A stretch of 64,000 nt of DNA from Loripinus fragilis (lineage: Eukaryota; Mollusca; Bivalvia; Lucinida; Lucinidae): assembly GCA_964019695.1 (NCBI GenBank), contig OZ026528.1, positions 55,954,495-56,018,494 of the forward strand, given 5' to 3'. Shown one piece after another: positions 42,421-53,656 of this stretch. The position numbers and the translations under genes are program-made. The notes beneath the pieces were generated by a model, which was not told where the DNA came from, did no database searches, and worked only from the letters and a program-made list of their open reading frames with translations. Position 1 is the stretch's first letter. Each line of letters begins with the position of its first letter.

Positions 42421-42535
42421 AAGTCGTGTAAGTGTAGAGGGATGGCACTACATATGTGATAATTACCACAGTCTCATAAATTGGCTAATTTTATTAGCAA
42501 GAGTAAATGGTAACCATTATGTTTTATCTTTGCAG

Positions 42536-42846
42536 ATCTGCAAACTTCCGAAGTTGCCCAGGTCTACGAAGTTATGATACGTCGCTATGCATGCCAATTC
42601 TGCGGCAAAGACTTTCGATGTATGGCACATCTTAATCGACACCAGCTTATTCATACAGATGAGAAGCCCTTCAAATGTGGCGTCTGTAATAGGGGCTTCA
42701 ACGATAAATCAAATTTAACACAACACCTCAGAGGCCACTCTGGACAGAAAAAATTCAGTTGCCCTTTTTGTGAAATAAAATTTACCAGAAATCATACCTT
42801 AAAAGTACACCTTATGAGAAACAGTTGCTCTAATGGATCGAAGTGA
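42536..42846 (+). CDS. Zinc-finger terminal exon 8 (two C2H2 plus one C2HC finger)
   Basis: Acceptor TGTTTTATCTTTGCAG; 311 nt in phase 1. With an upstream G the lead is DLQTSEVAQVYEVMIRRYAC. Finger 1: CQFCGKDF, then HLNRHQLIH. Linker HTDEKPF. Finger 2: CGVCNRGF, then NLTQHLRGH. Linker HSGQKKF. Finger 3: CPFCEIKF, then TLKVHLMRNSC, i.e. C-X2-C-X12-H-X5-C. It ends SNGSK, stop 42844-42846. First member of the three-finger subfamily that fills the rest of the window. No adjacent finger array. Intact and likely functional. Confidence 0.82.
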
Positions 42847-42985
42847 ACAGTTTGTGTATATAAAGAGCCCCTTGTATTAAGGGGCTATTTTGTCCCCCCA
42901 ATGAGGCAAAAAATAATAGGTTTTTCATCGATTTCTTCTTTTTAGTTTATTAGAAAATTAATAGCCCAAGTGTAAAAGCCTGGTA

Positions 42986-43190
42986 CAGTAAAACCTGTCT
43001 TAAGCGGCCACACAAAAATATACAAAATAAAGGTCTTAATGGAAAATGGTAGCTTAATGAAGGTCGAAAGTATTGCAGAATGCTCCCTTTGGAGCATTCT
43101 GCAATACTTTTGACCTGCATTAAGGGATAATCGGTCTTGAAAACCAATTTTTGTGTTCTTTTTGAGTGGCCGCTTAAGACAGGTTTTACT
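42986..43190. mobile_element. MITE family D with TA duplication
   Basis: CAGTAAAACCTGTCTTAAGC and its inverted partner GCTTAAGACAGGTTTTACTG with TA on both sides. Central GCAGAATGCTCC / GGAGCATTCTGC. The best-preserved copy of the family. Confidence 0.85.
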
Positions 43191-43646
43191 GTATTCATTT
43201 CACCTTTAGCGTGACTAACAAAAATGGCTGCCTAAATTGCTGAAAATAGGAAAGTGACCATTTAGGAGCAAAGTTGAGACATTTGACAGAGTAATTAACA
43301 TACAACACAAGCAAATACCTAAAAAAGATTTTAACAGATGATGAGAATTATCATGGCACAAAACATATCAAAAGATTTTTCAAGTTTTGTATTCTGCTGG
43401 GCTGATTTTCAATATTTATAAAAACAGACCCTTGAAGCCTTAAATTTGGTCTAAAATTGGCAATTTCTCTATTTTAAGCCTACAAAATGATAAGTAACAT
43501 TTCCATGCCAAAAATGCTATTTCAAAGCTATTTATATTGTCATGATAAATAGAATCTAACATTTGTGCTACCTTATTATTGATGAATTTATCCAACTTGT
43601 TGCGAAAAGTGATAAAATGCAAGGCTCTTTTCCCCAACTATTTTAA

Positions 43647-43848
43647 CCCTTAAAGCGCCAAGCACAACTGCAGCAGACGACAATTTTTTTTACCCCTTTC
43701 TTAATTTTCGAACAAAATAAGGTATAATATTTCATGAGAATCGTCTGCCAGCAGACAATTCTCATGAAATATCATGTCTTATTGTTATTTTTGTAAAAGC
43801 TGCTAAATTTGAAATTGTGGTCTGCTGCAAATTGTAGCGCTTTATGGT
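43647..43848. mobile_element. piggyBac-like MITE, TTAA target
   Basis: TTAA flanks at 43643-43646 and 43849-43852. Ends CCCTTAAAGCGCCA and AGCGCTTTATGG are inverted. Internal hairpin ATTTCATGAGAAT / ATTCTCATGAAAT and GCAGCAGAC / GTCTGCTGC. Same family nested at 48143. Confidence 0.8.
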
Positions 43849-43869
43849 TTAATAAGTTCAATAAAACAT

Positions 43870-44150
43870 GGGCACTCCTGTAAGATCCTTTTTATTTAAC
43901 CTAAAAATGCATCTGAAAATGTCGTCTGCTGAAGTCGTCTGCTGCAAATAACTGCCTAACATTACTGACGAATTAAGTATAGAAGCAAACAGCTTGGACC
44001 CATAACAGACTGCTCCTATAGGAGCAGTCATAGGAGCAGTCTGATCTGGGTCCACACTGTTTGCCATAGAGGCTTCTTAAACATTTCAGCAGACGAGAAA
44101 AGCAGACGACTATTGTTGCGATCGGCGCATTAAGGGCTAACGTATATCTT
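43870..44150. mobile_element. Palindromic element
   Basis: GTCGTCTGCTGAAGTCGTC at the left and AGCAGACGAGAAAAGCAG at the right; CTGCTCCTATAGGAGCAG in the middle. It ends about 10 bp before the exon 9 acceptor region. Confidence 0.5.
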
Positions 44151-44161
44151 TATTGTTTCAG

Positions 44162-44469
44162 GTTTACAAGCCCCTGATGCTGGTCAAGTCTATATGGATA
44201 AAATTTGTCGCCATGTATGCCGATACTGCTGCAAAGGGTTTCAATTTATGGCTCATCTGAAACGTCATGAGCTTATCCACAGTGCCGAGAAAGTCTTTAA
44301 ATGTGACTACTGTGATAAGGGGTTTAATGATATAACTTCTTTGAGGCGACACCATGCCCGCCATACTGGACAGAAAAAAGTTAGTTGCTCGACCTGCGGG
44401 AAGCAATTTACAAGAAGTTATAGCTTGAAAGTTCATCGTAGAAGTACCTGTATTTATAGATTGAACTGA
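44162..44469 (+). CDS. Zinc-finger terminal exon 9 (two C2H2 plus one C2HC finger)
   Basis: Acceptor TTTATTGTTTCAG; 308 nt in phase 1. With an upstream G the lead is GLQAPDAGQVYMDKICRHVC. Finger 1: CRYCCKGF, then HLKRHELIH. Linker HSAEKVF is a non-canonical change. Finger 2: CDYCDKGF, then SLRRHHARH. Linker HTGQKKV. Finger 3: CSTCGKQF, then SLKVHRRSTC (C-X2-C-X12-H-X4-C). It ends IYRLN. Only 1.3 kb from exon 8, the shortest spacing of intact exons. All ligands are present. Confidence 0.82.
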
Positions 44470-44489
44470 AGAATTTGTGTACAGAAAGA

Positions 44490-45200
44490 AAGATTAACTC
44501 TTGCCTTCATGAAAATTCATGCTAGGCTCCACCTACTATGAATAATTATATAAATAAACTTTCATGTTGCTACATAGAACAAAGAAATTACTTGGCATGA
44601 GGTCCACTAGTGTAGGATCAGATATATCATATTTCCATAAGTAAACTAAGTAGACCCTGATCAGGCAGCGCTTACAAGAGCTGCCTGATCTGGGTTTGCA
44701 AAAGCATTAAAATGCTTCTCTATGAGGTAAAGGGTTAAATAGACTATTTTTGTTTTTCGTCCAATCTGCTTATGACATTTGCATATACACTTTTTGACTA
44801 ATTTCATCACATATTAAGCAAATAAAATGAACCCTAATCAGACTGCTCCTCTTCATATACATTTCAGCCTTATTCTATATCTGTGAACCCTGATCCTGAT
44901 TGCTCCTTTTCATATGCACTTCAGACTAATTCTATTCTGGTTGCAAACACTATGAACCCGATCAGACTGGGCCTAATCATGTTGGCTTCCTAGGATAAAT
45001 ATTCTAATATTTGAATGTACTTTTTCTTTCTGTTCTCAAATAAAATGTTGATTTGCGGATATTGAATTCATTAAGTGCTTGTCAGAAAAACGAATGGGGA
45101 AGACCTGATCAGATTGCTACTTCTGAAGCAGTCTGATCTGGATCTGCCCCATTAGTCTAGACCTTTTTAAGGAGTGTTTGAAATTTTAGAGTGCTAACAG
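44490..45200. mobile_element. Families G, Q and F in series
   Basis: 44490-44740: ATTCATGCTAGGCTCCACC, CACTAGTGTAGGATCAGAT, AGAGCTGCCTGATCTGGG and TATGAGGTAAAGGGTTAA (family G). 44790-45000: Q-like CTGCTCC..TCATATGCACTTCAG. 45020-45200: family F, with GCTACTTCTGAAGCAGTC hairpin. 45200-45870 holds only a scrap of family A (45395-45440). Confidence 0.5.
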
Positions 45201-45878
45201 ATAGCGCAAAATCAGAAGACAGAGCAGATAAAAATTAATAGAGGGCTGAGAAGGGGCTTGAGATTAAACTGTCAAAATTGGAAGTTGTAGTCGTAGGTAG
45301 ACATTTTATATAGAAGTATTGAGAGTTTGAAATACAGAGGTAGACAAGACATATATAACCCAACAAAATGATAATCATAATTTTCCCCCTTATCAAACAT
45401 ATGTTTAGTGTGTAACAGAAATGTCTCAGTGAGATGTTTATTTTACATACACAAACTTGTGTTTTTTATAGAAAGAGTTAAAAATAGTTAATAAATAGGC
45501 CCCTATTCCCTCCAATTTGTCTGAAATTTATTTCAAATTAGTGATTAGTATTTCGAAAAATGGGAGAGCAAACTATACTCTACCTAAATAGCAGGCTTGT
45601 AGAGCTGCATCTTTTCAAGCGAAGGTTTTGTCGGTATATACTTTTTGACACTCCCATTGGGATACAAGCTCAAAATCTATTATAAGCATAGATTAAGTGA
45701 CCAATGAAAATGCCAGGAATAATTTTGCAAGAATCCCTTCCTGCCAATCAGATATATCGTAGTGACTTATTGGCATCTTTGATACACCAACTGTTAAGTC
45801 TCTGTAAATCCAGATAAGCAGATTTTAATGATATTATAAAAATAGTTATTTTTCTTCTATCCTTCAGTTCAAAAATAT

Positions 45879-46115
45879 GAGCCGCAACATGTGATTTCCA
45901 ACAATGTAGTATTCTGACAGGTGAAGACTCAGACAAGCCTGAACAGCCTCCTTTTAAGTTTAGAAACTCCATATACTGTTCGGTCAGTAGCTTAACAGTC
46001 ATAGAATATTCAAGCAACTAGCAAAGGCTCTGATCAGACTGCGCATATGCGCAGGCTGATCTGAGGCTTTGCTGGTCGCACATACCTCATTGCTGGAAAT
46101 CTCATGTCGTGGCTC
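45879..46115. mobile_element. MITE family B
   Basis: GAGCCGCAACATGTGATTTC to CTCATGTCGTGGCTC. Directly followed by a family A hairpin. Confidence 0.75.
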
Positions 46116-46119
46116 TATT

Positions 46120-46600
46120 ATGTTTTAGGTGCTCAAAAGAACCATCTTAATGTGACCGCCATTTTGAGCACCTAGAACATAATTATGTTTTAATTGTGAA
46201 ATAAGAAAATTGAATGTAAATTAATTACACACTTTATCTGGAGGCTTGGTCTCGTGAATCAACATGTGTCTAATGGCGTACTGAATTGGAAATATCTTTA
46301 CCTAAGAGGCCAAGGGTTAAGATAGGGAATCACAACCCTTGGTAGGACAAGATGTTATTGTACGGGGATTCTTCTACGAGGGATCACTGGTGCGCCATTG
46401 ATTGCGGGATCTACAGAACAGAACAGAACCGATGGTAGAGATGATTTTGTTATTAAAACTAGTTAAAAACTAGTTTCTTATTTCTCAACTTAACACATTA
46501 GGTTGTGAGTACTCAACAGAACCATTACAGTGAGATGTTTCTTACAAATGAAGACATTTCTTATGAGCACCAAAGCAAATACTTCAACTGATGGATAATT
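46120..46600. mobile_element. Two family A MITEs
   Basis: 46120-46215: TTATGTTTTAGGTGCTCAA, AAGAACCATCTTAATGTGAC, TTTTGAGCACCTAGAACAT. 46475-46600: TTCTTATTTCTCAACTTAAC, GAGTACTCAACAGAACC, TTATGAGCACCAAAGC, GATGGATAATTTTAAT. 46216-46474 is unremarkable. Confidence 0.6.
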
Positions 46601-46704
46601 TTAATATGCTCATTTTTTGTTGTTTGTTTTTATCTATGAATGAGGACAATGAAAACTACCTGGTAAATCAACCAGTCAATGTAATATTAATTTTATTATA
46701 TGGG

Positions 46705-46943
46705 CCTTGACACGAGAAAACCTGTTTTCGGTGGGTTGCAAACAACAAATGTGCAGACCAGCCTGCGCATCCGTGCAGTCTGATCAGCGCCTTTGTTATT
46801 CGCTTATTGGAAACTATCATATCTTAACTTGCTACAAGCGAAATTTCAATTTTCTAGCTAGTCTCTGTAGCTGAGGAGACTGGTTTGAGTCTAGCTTTTT
46901 CAGAAACCCCGAAGACAGGTTTTGTCACGTCAAGGCCCATATG
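46705..46943. mobile_element. MITE family C, reverse orientation
   Basis: GGGCCTTGACACGAGAAAAC to AAGACAGGTTTTGTCACG, with CTAGCTAGTCTCTGTAGCTG inside. Confidence 0.75.
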
Positions 46944-47570
46944 ATATCATGTCTGGGATATAATGCCATGCAATAAAATCAATAAACCACTATACTGGTT
47001 TAAAGATTTAGTATCATTACGTTATGATGTCCATTATAAAGTTGCATGATAGGTGGCAAACTATTGACGTGTTCACGCCAAACAAATGTGATTTTTATGA
47101 AAAATGTAATGTCATGTGAAAATAGAATCTGACATTTGTGCTTCTGTATTATTGAATTAATTGAACTTGTTGCGAAAAAGAGATAAAAAATTTAACAAAT
47201 TCAATAAAATATGAGCTCTGATGTTTGATTCTCTATTTATCACATGATGTCGCGTCTGGGAGTGAAATAACACCATGCATTAAAATTAATAAACCACTAG
47301 TGGTTTACAGATATTAGTGAAATGTTATGACGTCAATAACAATGTTGCGTACATAATGACTAAATTGTAATGTTTTTATGGCAGAAATGAGATTTCAAAG
47401 TATGATAAATTTGTGCCCTTGTATTCTTGAATTTATTAAACTCGTTGTGAAAAAGAGATAAAATGCTCGATAAGCCTCCCATTTTATCTCTTTTCCCCAA
47501 CTTGTTTAATAAATTCAATAAAACATGAGCACTCATGTAAGATCCTCTATATCTGCAACAAGGGGAGCAC
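46944..47570. repeat. Family P, two tandem copies
   Basis: Shared phrases: CATGATGTC / CATGTCTGGGA, AATAAACCACTA, TTACGTTATGATGTCC / GTTATGACGTCAATAAC, GTTGCGAAAAAGAGATAAAA and GAGCACTCATGTAAGATCC. More copies at 48390 (reverse) and 51030; part at 43440. Confidence 0.55.
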
Positions 47571-47599
47571 TCATGTAGAATCCTCTTTTTATCAAATAC

Positions 47600-47810
47600 T
47601 GTTAACTCTTTATCTCCTAGTGTCAAGATTGTCTGCTGATAACTTTTGCAAACAGTTTGGATCCTAATTAGGCCCATCAAAGCATTTAGCCTGATCTTGA
47701 TTTAAACTGTTTGACACTCTGCCAGATCGTATTCCTTAAAGAAGTTTTTGATAAAAAATGATTAAAAATAATCCATAGACAACAAAAAAATCGGGAAAAA
47801 AATCACAGGG
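47600..47810. mobile_element. MITE family E
   Basis: TTAACTCTTTATCTCCTAG, CAAACAGTTTGGATCC, ACTGTTTGACACTCTGCC, ATTCCTTAAAGAAG. Confidence 0.6.
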
Positions 47811-47965
47811 GTAGCTAAATTGTTGTGACAGTTCACTTGTTGATATTATGTCATAAAAATGCTGTTTACATATTTATATGTCTGCTGTATATATATTCAA
47901 ACACACTCCAGAAATCCTTTATCATGGAAGAAAACATTATGATCACTGATTTGAGATTCAATATA

Positions 47966-48342
47966 CAGTAAAACCTATCTTAAGTAGCCCCACTCAAAAA
48001 GTAGACCAAAGAGGATTATTGCTTAATGCAGGTCAAAAGTATTGCAGTACTGAGAGGAGCATTCTACGGTACTTACAACCTGCATTAAGCTACCATTTGC
48101 CATTAAGACCTTTGTTTTGGTCTATTTTTAGTGGCCATTTAACACTTAAAGCGTCAATTGCAGCAGACGGCAAACTTTGCAACATCTTTCCAAATTTTGA
48201 AAAAAAATAAGGTATAATATTTCAGAGGATTCTCATGAAATTTCATGCCTTATTTGTTATTTTTGAAAAAGCCGTAAAAATTTGAGATTGTCGTCTGCTG
48301 CAAATATAGGTGGCGCTTTATGGGTTAAGACAGGTTTTACTG
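47966..48342. mobile_element. MITE family D carrying a nested TTAA element
   Basis: CAGTAAAACCTATCTTAAG at the left and AGACAGGTTTTACTG at the right, TA on each side. Its right arm is interrupted at the TTAA of the arm by the element at 48143-48324. Confidence 0.8.
48143..48324. mobile_element. piggyBac-like MITE nested in MITE D
   Basis: TTAA duplicated at 48139-48142 and 48325-48328. Ends CACTTAAAGCGTCA and GTGGCGCTTTATGGG. In intact family D copies the site reads GCTTAAGACAGG with one TTAA, which confirms the target duplication. Confidence 0.82.
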
Positions 48343-48389
48343 TAAGCTGTCAAGACACATAGATGGTTGGTTTGCATGGGGGGGGGGGC

Positions 48390-48790
48390 TTATGTAAAAC
48401 TAAATAGAGGATCTTACATGAGTGCTCATGGTTTATTGAATTTATTAAGCAATTAGAGGAAAAGAGAAAAAATGTGAGGCTTGCCGAACATTTTATCTCT
48501 TTTTCACAATGAGTTAGGTTCTATTTATCTTATGTCATTAAGATTTCTTGATATCTCATTTCTGGCATAAGTTATATGATAAACAGAATCTAACTCATCT
48601 AACTAAGAGCGTAAACTGCAAAAGTGCATTAGAATGGGGATAGCCATATTCAAATTTTTTCATTAGGGGAGGTATATCGTCAGATATACAGTCAGAAATC
48701 ACATTTTAGTAAAACTGAATTTCGGACCATATATCCGACAATATACCTCCCTAAATGAAAAATTTGAATAGTTATCTCCTAAATGATTTA
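48390..48790. repeat. Family P (reverse) and palindromic family L
   Basis: 48390-48610: GAGGATCTTACATGAGTGCTC, ATGTGAGGCTTGCCGAAC. 48610-48790: CATATTCAAATTTTTTCAT, TTAGGGGAGGTATATCG facing TATACCTCCCTAAATGAAAAA. Family L recurs at 62655. 48791-49270 has no feature I recognise. Confidence 0.55.
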
Positions 48791-49274
48791 CATTTTTATC
48801 TTAAGTACGTAACATTATTAATGACATCCATAACAGTATTAGTGGGGTGACCTTGATTATATAGGAGGCCTATTTTTGAGTGAGGTGGTAACAAAAGTAT
48901 AACAACGGTTGTTATATATACCAAAATGTTGCCAAATGTTTCTAATTTATCGTACTGCCAGCATAAATTTGGAAAAGTGAGGGCTAACTGAGAAATCCAA
49001 TATGGCGTCCAACATGGCCGCCGTTATTTAACAAACCCTCTTAAGGCTGAGAACCACCCATAAATACCATGTAAAGCAATCTTTTCTGTTTTACACTGCA
49101 AATTAGACTTGCAGATACATTTATTAATTGGAAAGCAACAATATCATGTTGACAGAACACATTTTTTGCATACAAAATGCCAATCATAAAATTTTCACAT
49201 CAAAAATGTAATTCCAAAATAATTTTCATTTCATATGATGAATAGTTCATGTTCCAACACCATTGAATAGATTA

Positions 49275-49481
49275 CAGTAAAACCTGTGTAAAACTGCCAC
49301 TCAAAAATAGACAAAACAAAGGTCTTTTTGACAAATGGTAGCTTAATGCAGGCAAAAAGTATTGCAGAATGCTCCTCTTGGAGCATTCTGCAATACTTAT
49401 GACCTGCATTAAGCAATAATTGGTCTTGAAAACCAATTTTTTGTCTTTTTTGAGAGTAGCCTTTTTACACAGGTTTTCCTG
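49275..49481. mobile_element. MITE family D with TA duplication
   Basis: CAGTAAAACCTGTGTAAAAC and TACACAGGTTTTCCTG, TA flanks, GCAGAATGCTCC / GGAGCATTCTGC centre. It ends about 67 bp before the exon 10 acceptor. Confidence 0.8.
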
Positions 49482-49548
49482 TAGCTAGTTAGCACTCGTG
49501 TAAGATCCACAACATGTATATCTAACTGTGTTTTCTTTATTGTTTCAG

Positions 49549-49781
49549 GTTTTCAAACTTGTAAAGTTGGCCAAGTTTACAGCGATAAAATGTGTCGCTA
49601 TGAATGCCGCTACTGCTGTAAAGGGTTTCCGTATTTGTCTAAACTAAAACGACACGAGCAGTTCCATAGTGATGAGAAACCCTTTAAATGCAACCTGTGT
49701 GATAAAGCTTTCAAAGAAAAATTCATTTTGAAAAGGCATTATATATTATGCCATACTGGACAGAAAAAAAGTAGTAGTTGA
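49549..49781 (+). CDS. Zinc-finger terminal exon 10 (two C2H2; third finger lost)
   Basis: Acceptor TTTTCTTTATTGTTTCAG; 233 nt in phase 1. With an upstream G the lead is GFQTCKVGQVYSDKMCRYEC. Finger 1: CRYCCKGF, then KLKRHEQFH. Linker HSDEKPF. Finger 2: CNLCDKAF, then ILKRHYILCH (H-X4-H). After HTGQKK the frame meets SSS and TGA. Downstream bases to about 49840 still align with finger 3 of exon 9 (AATTTGAAGTTTCACCTTAG, AACAGCTGTGT), so the third finger was lost by a small deletion or frameshift near the A-run. Two fingers remain intact and could work. Confidence 0.72.
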
Positions 49782-49849
49782 CCTGTGAAGTGATAATTTG
49801 AAGTTTCACCTTAGAAACAGCTGTGTCAATGAATTGAAGTGAAAGACAT

Positions 49850-50210
49850 GGGCTGATCTAGAGGGGTAACAGGGGTCTTAACCTTCTGTATAACAAGACA
49901 TGTGGCTATAGCTAGGTTTTCTAAGTAGCTCCTTAATTCCCCCTCCCTCCCTTGAGAAGTAATTGGACCCAAGGGATTTTTAAACCCACCTACTGGTATT
50001 TTCCCGAAAGGAGAAAAAAAGAAATTTAATTTCAATTTTTTTTATCGGCCGACACTAAATATTATTTGTTTTGTTGAACAAAAATGATATATTTTTGAGG
50101 TTCTTACTGTGTATTTTTGTGAGTGACACTGTTAAAGGTGATTGTCCTATCCAAATTATGAAATATTTAAAGATTTAATACAGACTGTTGGTTTACCTTA
50201 CTACATGTGT
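49850..50210. mobile_element. Families N and R
   Basis: 49850-50035: GGGCTGATCTAGAGGGG, TGTGGCTATAGCTAGG, AATTGGACCC. 50036-50210: CACTAAATATT.., GAGTGACACTGTTAAAGG, GACTGTTGGTTTACCTTAC; its reverse complement is at 61900-62160. Confidence 0.55.
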
Positions 50211-50379
50211 ATCTCATGTGAGCCATTAAGGGTCATCTTAACCCTCTTGTAAAAGTTTTTCATGAAAATTCAGATAGTTGATCTGTCATATAGCTGTGTA
50301 TAAACAGCTCTTTGAAATACAAAACTTAATGCTGTCGAAGTAAGGAAGTAACGGGTTGTCTATAGAGAAACAGTAAATG

Positions 50380-50575
50380 TTCTAAAATTTCAAACACTAG
50401 CTACCTGCCAAAAAGGCCTAAGCAAATAGGGCAGACCCAGATCAGACTGCTTCTGAAGAAGCAGTCTGATCAGGGTCTTCCCTATTTGCTACTCTGACAA
50501 GAAATTTGTGAATTCCAGCCCTGAAAACCAACATTTTATTTGAGAACAGAAAGAAATTTTAGAACATTAACTGTA
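50380..50575. mobile_element. Family F hairpin element
   Basis: TTCTAAAATTTCAAACACTA.., CCCAGATCAGACTGCTTC facing GAAGCAGTCTGATCAGGG, then GAGAACAGAAAGAAATTT and TTTAGAACATTAAC. The best copy of the family. Confidence 0.7.
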
Positions 50576-50639
50576 TATCTTAGGTGTAAAGAATAAATTT
50601 ATTTATATGGGGAAGTACCATAATTCCATGAATATTTGC

Positions 50640-51020
50640 TTATTGTAGCTAGTATTTGCCCAAGGGGGTACTCTAATTTTTTCCGCATACATAGGCTCGG
50701 ACCCAGCATCTACAGTTCACCCAAAAAAAATATCAGGAATTTCAAGCACCCCCAAAAAATATTTGAAATTTTAGCAACCCCCAAAAATATCCCAATTCTG
50801 CACCTTGACCTTAAGAAAAAGACCCTAAATTGCATAAAAATGACCCTCAAACTAGCCCAATTTTGTGATGCCCCCCAAAAAATCATCCACAAAATCTTCA
50901 TACCCCCAAAAAATATTAATTTTTCTGAAAACCCCAAAAAATATTGAAATTCAGAATTTTGAACCCCAAAAAATGGGCCGAGCCTACGTATGTGTGAAAA
51001 TATCAGAGTACCCCCCCTGG
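50640..51020. mobile_element. C-rich TIR element
   Basis: CATACATAGGCTCGGACCC at the left and GGGCCGAGCCTACGTATGTG at the right; outer GGGGGTACTCT / AGAGTACCCCCC. Interior repeats ACCCCCAAAAAATAT several times; the 126-aa and 103-aa frames here are by-products. Confidence 0.75.
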
Positions 51021-51029
51021 GGTATTTGC

Positions 51030-51380
51030 CACTTATGACATGATGTCGTGATATGTCATGTTTTGAAATCAATAAACCACTAGTTGACATATTTAGTATT
51101 GTTTATTAAGGTAATGACGTCTATAGCTGCAGTGTTGCATACAAAATAAAAAAAACCATAATTTTTTCACGCCCAAAACATGTTTTCAAAGTTTTCATTG
51201 TTAACAGATAAATAGAAGCCAAATTGGTGCTCTGTATTATTGTTCTAATCCATTTAATTTGATGCAAAAAAAGTGATGGAATACTCAGCAGGCCTTGCAT
51301 TTTACCTCTTTTCCCAACTCAAATAATACATGAGCGCTTATATAAGATACTCTATATCTAACAAGAAAAACTATAACATG
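51030..51380. repeat. Family P copy
   Basis: GACATGATGTCGTGATATG, AATCAATAAACCACTAG, GTAATGACGTCTATAGC, ACATGAGCGCTTATATAAG. 51381-51950 shows an isolated family A scrap near 51660 and nothing else clear. Confidence 0.5.
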
Positions 51381-51959
51381 AAATATCATGTTATACTGGG
51401 GCGTTTTTAGTGGCTCGTTAATGTTTCACCCAGTATAGAGGACATTAGATATCCACGTAGTTTATATGTATTGTCTTTTGTTTGGTTGTTGTTGTTGTTT
51501 TTTGTATTCACTTGAGAAGGAATTTGGATGGTTTCTAACACATATAAGTAGGCTACATATTTAGATATTTCTTGATTTAAAAATAGATTGATCCATGAAG
51601 ATGCTGCAATCGCGCACAGACAACATATAATTTGCGTACAGAGGGGTTGAGGGTTGATGCTCAAAAGGAACCGTCTCAATGATGCGTTACTACTATTTTC
51701 AGAAATATCTTTAAACGACATTCCTTGAACATCCTACACAAATAATTTCACATAAATGTTCCTTATAATGTCCTCTACCAAAATTGCAGCCATCAGTACC
51801 AAAATAGATGAGCGACACCGTTCTTGTTTTAAGGTTTCAGCTGCACATAAAATGCAACCCTGTGAAGTGATTAGATAATAACAATTAAGCCCTTTCTCAA
51901 AATTCTCAAACAATAACGACTTTCATCAGATGTTGCACTATACCTCGAAGCAATATATA

Positions 51960-52973
51960 CTGCTCAACAAAAGTTTAGCACGGATTTTAATACGATGTCC
52001 CACTTTGAATAAACATGAACCATTTTATTTAATGTAATCAACATGTATGGGGATCTTGAAATTTGCATTTTTTCATGTCCGCCAGACAAAAAGTTATCTG
52101 GTTAGGCGTCAGTGGATCGACGTTAAATTTGATGTCATGGACATGCAAAGGATGCACGTCTACATCTAAAATTAAACATTTTGATTTTAGAGTAAAGCCA
52201 AAGGTTCTTTATGATGAAAAACGTTAAAAACGTCAAAGTTTGATACCCGTTTATGTCACGTTTTACCGTTCCATTATGACGTTAAAATGGCATTTTTACA
52301 CTTCTTGACTTTTCAGCGAACTGAATCAAGAGATCAAGTAATCTGTTTGATGTTAGATTGGCACAAGCACCCGGAACATGTCTGTAGTTTGTCCTTTGAA
52401 AACGTCTTCTTTAGATAGCGTCATCGCCTTAATTTAGCCTCAACTTCAGATTAACGTCACTTTTGATGAATTAAATACCATGCATGAGACAAAATTTTAT
52501 AAACTTACCTTTCGTTAAACTGTCTCTCTTTTGGCATCCTCTTAAACACGAAAACCCTTTCAATTAAGCATGCCTACACAGTGAAAACAGTATTGTTTTT
52601 GACTTGTAAACGCCATTATAACAACGACGTTAGTTGTTTTCAAGACTCAACTTTTGCTGCTTATGGTCAATGGAGACGACCTTTGTCTTTTTTTCAGAAT
52701 GGCCTAGTCGATCAAGCTGTAAAACAAGAGATTTTATAAACCAATGCTGCATCAATTTTGTATTGCAATTAATGGAGTTGAAACACGTTTTTTGACCCCT
52801 CTCTTGTTTAAAGCAACGAACGACGCAGTAGAAAGCCAGTTAAAGTACACCAATTGCTTCCTCAACTTTATCACATACCAAACCATCATTTCAGCAGATA
52901 TTTTATAACTTTAAACATTTTGCTCAAATAAAAAATAAATTTTATTTATCCGTGCTAAACTTTTGTTGAGCAG
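51960..52973. mobile_element. Tc1/mariner-like element, 1,014 bp, non-autonomous
   Basis: Perfect 26-bp inverted ends beginning CTGCTCAACAAAAGTTTAGC, with TA on each side (51958-51959 and 52974-52975). No transposase reading frame is visible. Nearly the same length as the unrelated element at 24622. Termini are perfect, suggesting recent activity. Confidence 0.8.
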
Positions 52974-53656
52974 TATACACTCGCTTTTTATTTGTTTTTT
53001 GTTTTTTCACATTGATTTTCAGCGATAACTATTGTCGCATTTTCCCCCTGAAGTTCAAAGGGAGTGGCATATGCTAATTTTATCTCGATCTATAAATGGT
53101 AGTTAAAACTTAATACTATATACTTCGGAACTGTTGGATAAATTAACGCTAAAGTTTTCTCTTCAACTTTCATCACGATCAGAGTTTGCTAACCGCTTGG
53201 TTAGGATAAAAAAAACTAGAGAGAGAGGAAAAATAACATAAAAAATGAGTATATTGCATGAACTGGGAGGAGCAGACGATATTTTTTTTTTCGTAAATTG
53301 GGGAAAGGTATTAATTTTAACTTGAAGAGAAACATTGAATAGCCTCACAGGATTTATGAAAGTCTCAGATCCAGTCCTAAACTTGTGATTCCTTTTGAGC
53401 AATCCAATCAGGGTATTACTAACTATTTCTTTCATGATATAATGTTTTTGTGTACACTTGGACATATGCAGTGGACGTCATAAGTAAATGCAATCTTCAG
53501 GACATATAATTAGCAGAATAAGGTGTACTCGATTTAAAATGAACTCATGTATGAATTACAATAAAAGAGATAGAAACTATCCCAGTATTCTCATTTTCTG
53601 AGATACATATCAATAGTAGGAAAATACTGCTAAAAATAACGTACATTGGATAAATG

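Noticed and set aside
50636..51090. 103-aa and 126-aa frames on opposite strands
   Set aside because: Products of the low-complexity CCCCCAAAAAATAT repeats in a TIR element.
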